A DNA stretch of 64,000 nucleotides from Straminergon stramineum (lineage: Eukaryota > Streptophyta > Bryopsida > Hypnales > Calliergonaceae): the NCBI GenBank assembly GCA_963920665.1, contig OY987268.1, positions 18,044,501 through 18,108,500 on the forward strand, given 5' to 3'. Shown here one piece after another: positions 62,014 through 64,000 of the stretch (positions are counted from its first letter, which is position 1; the number at the start of each line of letters is the position of its first letter). Under the pieces are notes generated by a model. It made no database searches. It was not told the origin of the DNA and was given only the letters and a program-made list of their open reading frames with translations. Both the position numbers and the translations under genes were made by a program.

Positions 62014-64000
62014 AGACCTACCACACTACAAGAAAGGCAAGAAAAGCTATTGTTCTATTAGAGGAACTGGCTACCATACTAGAGGAATGACGAGAAATAT
62101 TGAGTTCTTTTTTTATTCAGGCATGTTTGGGGCATTCTTTATGAAAGATGAAAGATGACATGACAATGAAGAAGCATGTAGTCTTCCGGGCACTATTGCT
62201 TAGAAGTCCATGCTTTGGGCCCAGAGGAAGTGAGGCATGCCTGCCTCTTGTCGAGGCATAAATTGATGTTTGCTAGATAGTACATCAAGTTTGAGTGAAT
62301 AAGGGCGCTACAGTAGTGCAGTTAGCTTTGAAAAACAGTAGGGGACAGTTAAATGGTCGTTCTCACACGGAATCATCAAAGTAAATGCCTAAGTATCTAA
62401 AACCACACCAGATTTTGAGTCCATTCTAGATTTTCCTGAAGTAGAGTGACATCGTGGTTCAATTTGGCAGAGCTTGGGGAACTCGGAAAACGAACTCGTG
62501 ACATTTGACGAAGACTCCATTGATCATCTTAGATGGGCAACTTTTGGGCCTCATTATTAGCTCACAATGTTTGGGCATCTGCCACAGGGTGTTCAGACTC
62601 CAAATGAATATGAGTGGGTGAATGGAGTCTGGCTTAAAATTTTTACTTAAGCTGCAATTGTTGGCTGCCAAATTTTCCGTATGAACGGCCGAGATGACTT
62701 TTATGGACTGAGCGCAGTGCACTTGAGACTTTCCAAACAGATCTAAGTTATACTTCATTAAGGAAAAACTAGAATTCCAGTTCTATTATGCTCATTTCAA
62801 GTGCCTTGAGTGAAACGATTTGTGTCTCCATTGAGTACCGCAATGAGGTCAGATTACTGACTCACTACATCGATTTTTCCAAATTCTACATGGAAGTATG
62901 CAGTATTTGCAAGAGGAGATTTGGAATTCTTAGTTGTTTAGTTAGGACTCTAGGAAGAGGCTTGTGAAAAGTGGAGGAGGCAAGTTTTCCAACTTCTAGT
63001 ATTAAACTAATTTGAACATTAGATTGTACTTTTGGATTGCTATAAGTATGACAACAAGGCAAAAATATTGTTCAATTCTTTTTTTTCCTACTTACATAGA
63101 AAGGTAAACAACATGGAAGTTAGAAAAATTGTTTTCTAATTCCAACTCAATATGGAAGTCCACCTTTACTAAGGTAGGAACTTTATAAAGCATCCATTTT
63201 ACCCTACTACGGTGGACCCATTTCAATGTTGAATGTGGGTTACCAAGCACCACATTGAAGTTATGAGGCCAAAATTAGATTTATTGGACAATTTGGCATC
63301 CCCTAACTATACAAACCTTGGGTAAGGAGCAAGACCTATGCCCCACTCTTAAGGAGATTTTTGATTTCCCTTTGGGTTGCTCATTGGTCAAGAAATGTGA
63401 GTTGTTTAACCCCTCATTGCCCAAGGTCCGACCCACTCTTGTAGCAACTTTTTGAGAGGAACTTAGAAATCTAGCTTTGGCATCCGATTAGGGTGGAATC
63501 TCAATAGGATGACCACATGGATTGAAAAATACTTTCTACGTGAGGCAGTTGCACCAAAGAGCGCAGAATTTCAACAATTCAATGTTCCAGAATTTGCAAC
63601 TGATTGGGGTGGAACTTGGAGCTTGAGCCGCTCTTGTAAACACTTCCAAGTGCTTTGAAATTTGTGGCAGAAGGAGTGATAGACGAAATTGTGTCAAAAT
63701 CGGAACGTATGAGCGCAAAGGTATGATCTACTATTGTGCAAATTTTCACAAGCAATGCAACATTGAGTAAAATGTGTCTTGAGACGGAAAGTAGGAGAAA
63801 CGAGGGTCTGTGGAGAAGAGACAACGGAATGAACCGGACACCAAGACAATGGTGACCGGTTGTGTAAGTCTGGTTGACAAGGAGGGTTTTGGAGGAAACA
63901 CAAACGCCTTCATCAAATTCTCAACTCGTATTTTCCTCCAACTAAAACCACAACTATGACCACAATTTGCTTGCCTTGTTGACACATAACTCACAATAAG
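62014..64000. other. 3' region of the ankyrin-RING gene and intergenic
   Basis: Probable 3' untranslated sequence followed by sequence without a recognisable gene. Overlapping minus-strand ORFs of 60-80 codons at 63536-63994 have no family resemblance. Confidence 0.45.

Noticed and set aside
62027..62045. CACTACAAGAAAGG phrase resembling a CACTA terminus
   Set aside because: No inverted partner or target duplication nearby; it lies in the 3' untranslated region of the ankyrin-RING gene.
1..64000. CRISPR arrays, tRNA and rRNA genes
   Set aside because: No regularly spaced identical repeats, no cloverleaf with the expected A and B boxes, and no rRNA core sequence was noticed on either strand.

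Overview
The window looks like a gene-poor, AT-rich stretch of a land-plant nuclear genome. Evidence is three genes of plant families with GT-AG introns (or intronless) and plant codon context, a U2 snRNA locus with a plant-style upstream element, and a dense load of plant-type transposons (PIF/Harbinger, CACTA, solo LTRs, MITEs). Introns are short (about 70-500 bases). The lineage cannot be fixed from the sequence alone; a bryophyte, lycophyte or other non-flowering plant is my guess, not a demonstration.

Layout. 1-8.6 kb: a U2 snRNA locus that has been duplicated. A nearly full-length U2 lies on the minus strand (7383-7578) with a TATA box and an upstream element, and a decayed copy with the same promoter block lies on the plus strand near 1743-1837. 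A shared distal upstream block occurs three times (about 1040-1340, 5985-6550, 7950-8530). 8.9-15.9 kb: decayed repeats, a coiled-coil pseudogene whose stops all fit C-to-T decay, and a solo LTR (12085-13223) with a 5-base target duplication. 17.0 kb: a 112-base CACTA-type hairpin. 18.4-27.0 kb: one PIF/Harbinger transposon with both ends (TTA duplication), a Myb/SANT-like ORF split by a second solo LTR, a transposase ORF split by a 722-base terminal-inverted-repeat element, and an internal 180-base tandem array. 27.0-28.1 kb: two more inverted-repeat elements.

28.1-37.5 kb is the first genic island: a NDR1/HIN1-like (LEA_2) membrane protein gene preceded by a degenerate minisatellite, and an NRT2 high-affinity nitrate transporter on the minus strand in two exons. 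37.5-56 kb is AT-rich and essentially gene-free, with dispersed repeats, an orphan TATA box, small palindromes, and a CACTA palindrome (51712-52157) that carries a second, smaller CACTA palindrome in one arm. 56-62 kb is the second island: a nine-exon ankyrin-RING ubiquitin ligase of the XBAT34/35 type, with a tandem duplication of about 377 bases upstream. No tRNA, rRNA, CRISPR array or bacterial feature was seen.

The three protein genes share no obvious pathway: nitrate uptake, membrane-associated defence/stress response, and ubiquitin ligation. The most unusual content is the repeat biology: clean nested insertions with readable target duplications, a family of GGTGA-ended elements with apparent 4-base duplications that I cannot assign to a superfamily, and a U2 gene whose branch-point-recognition hexamer is altered.
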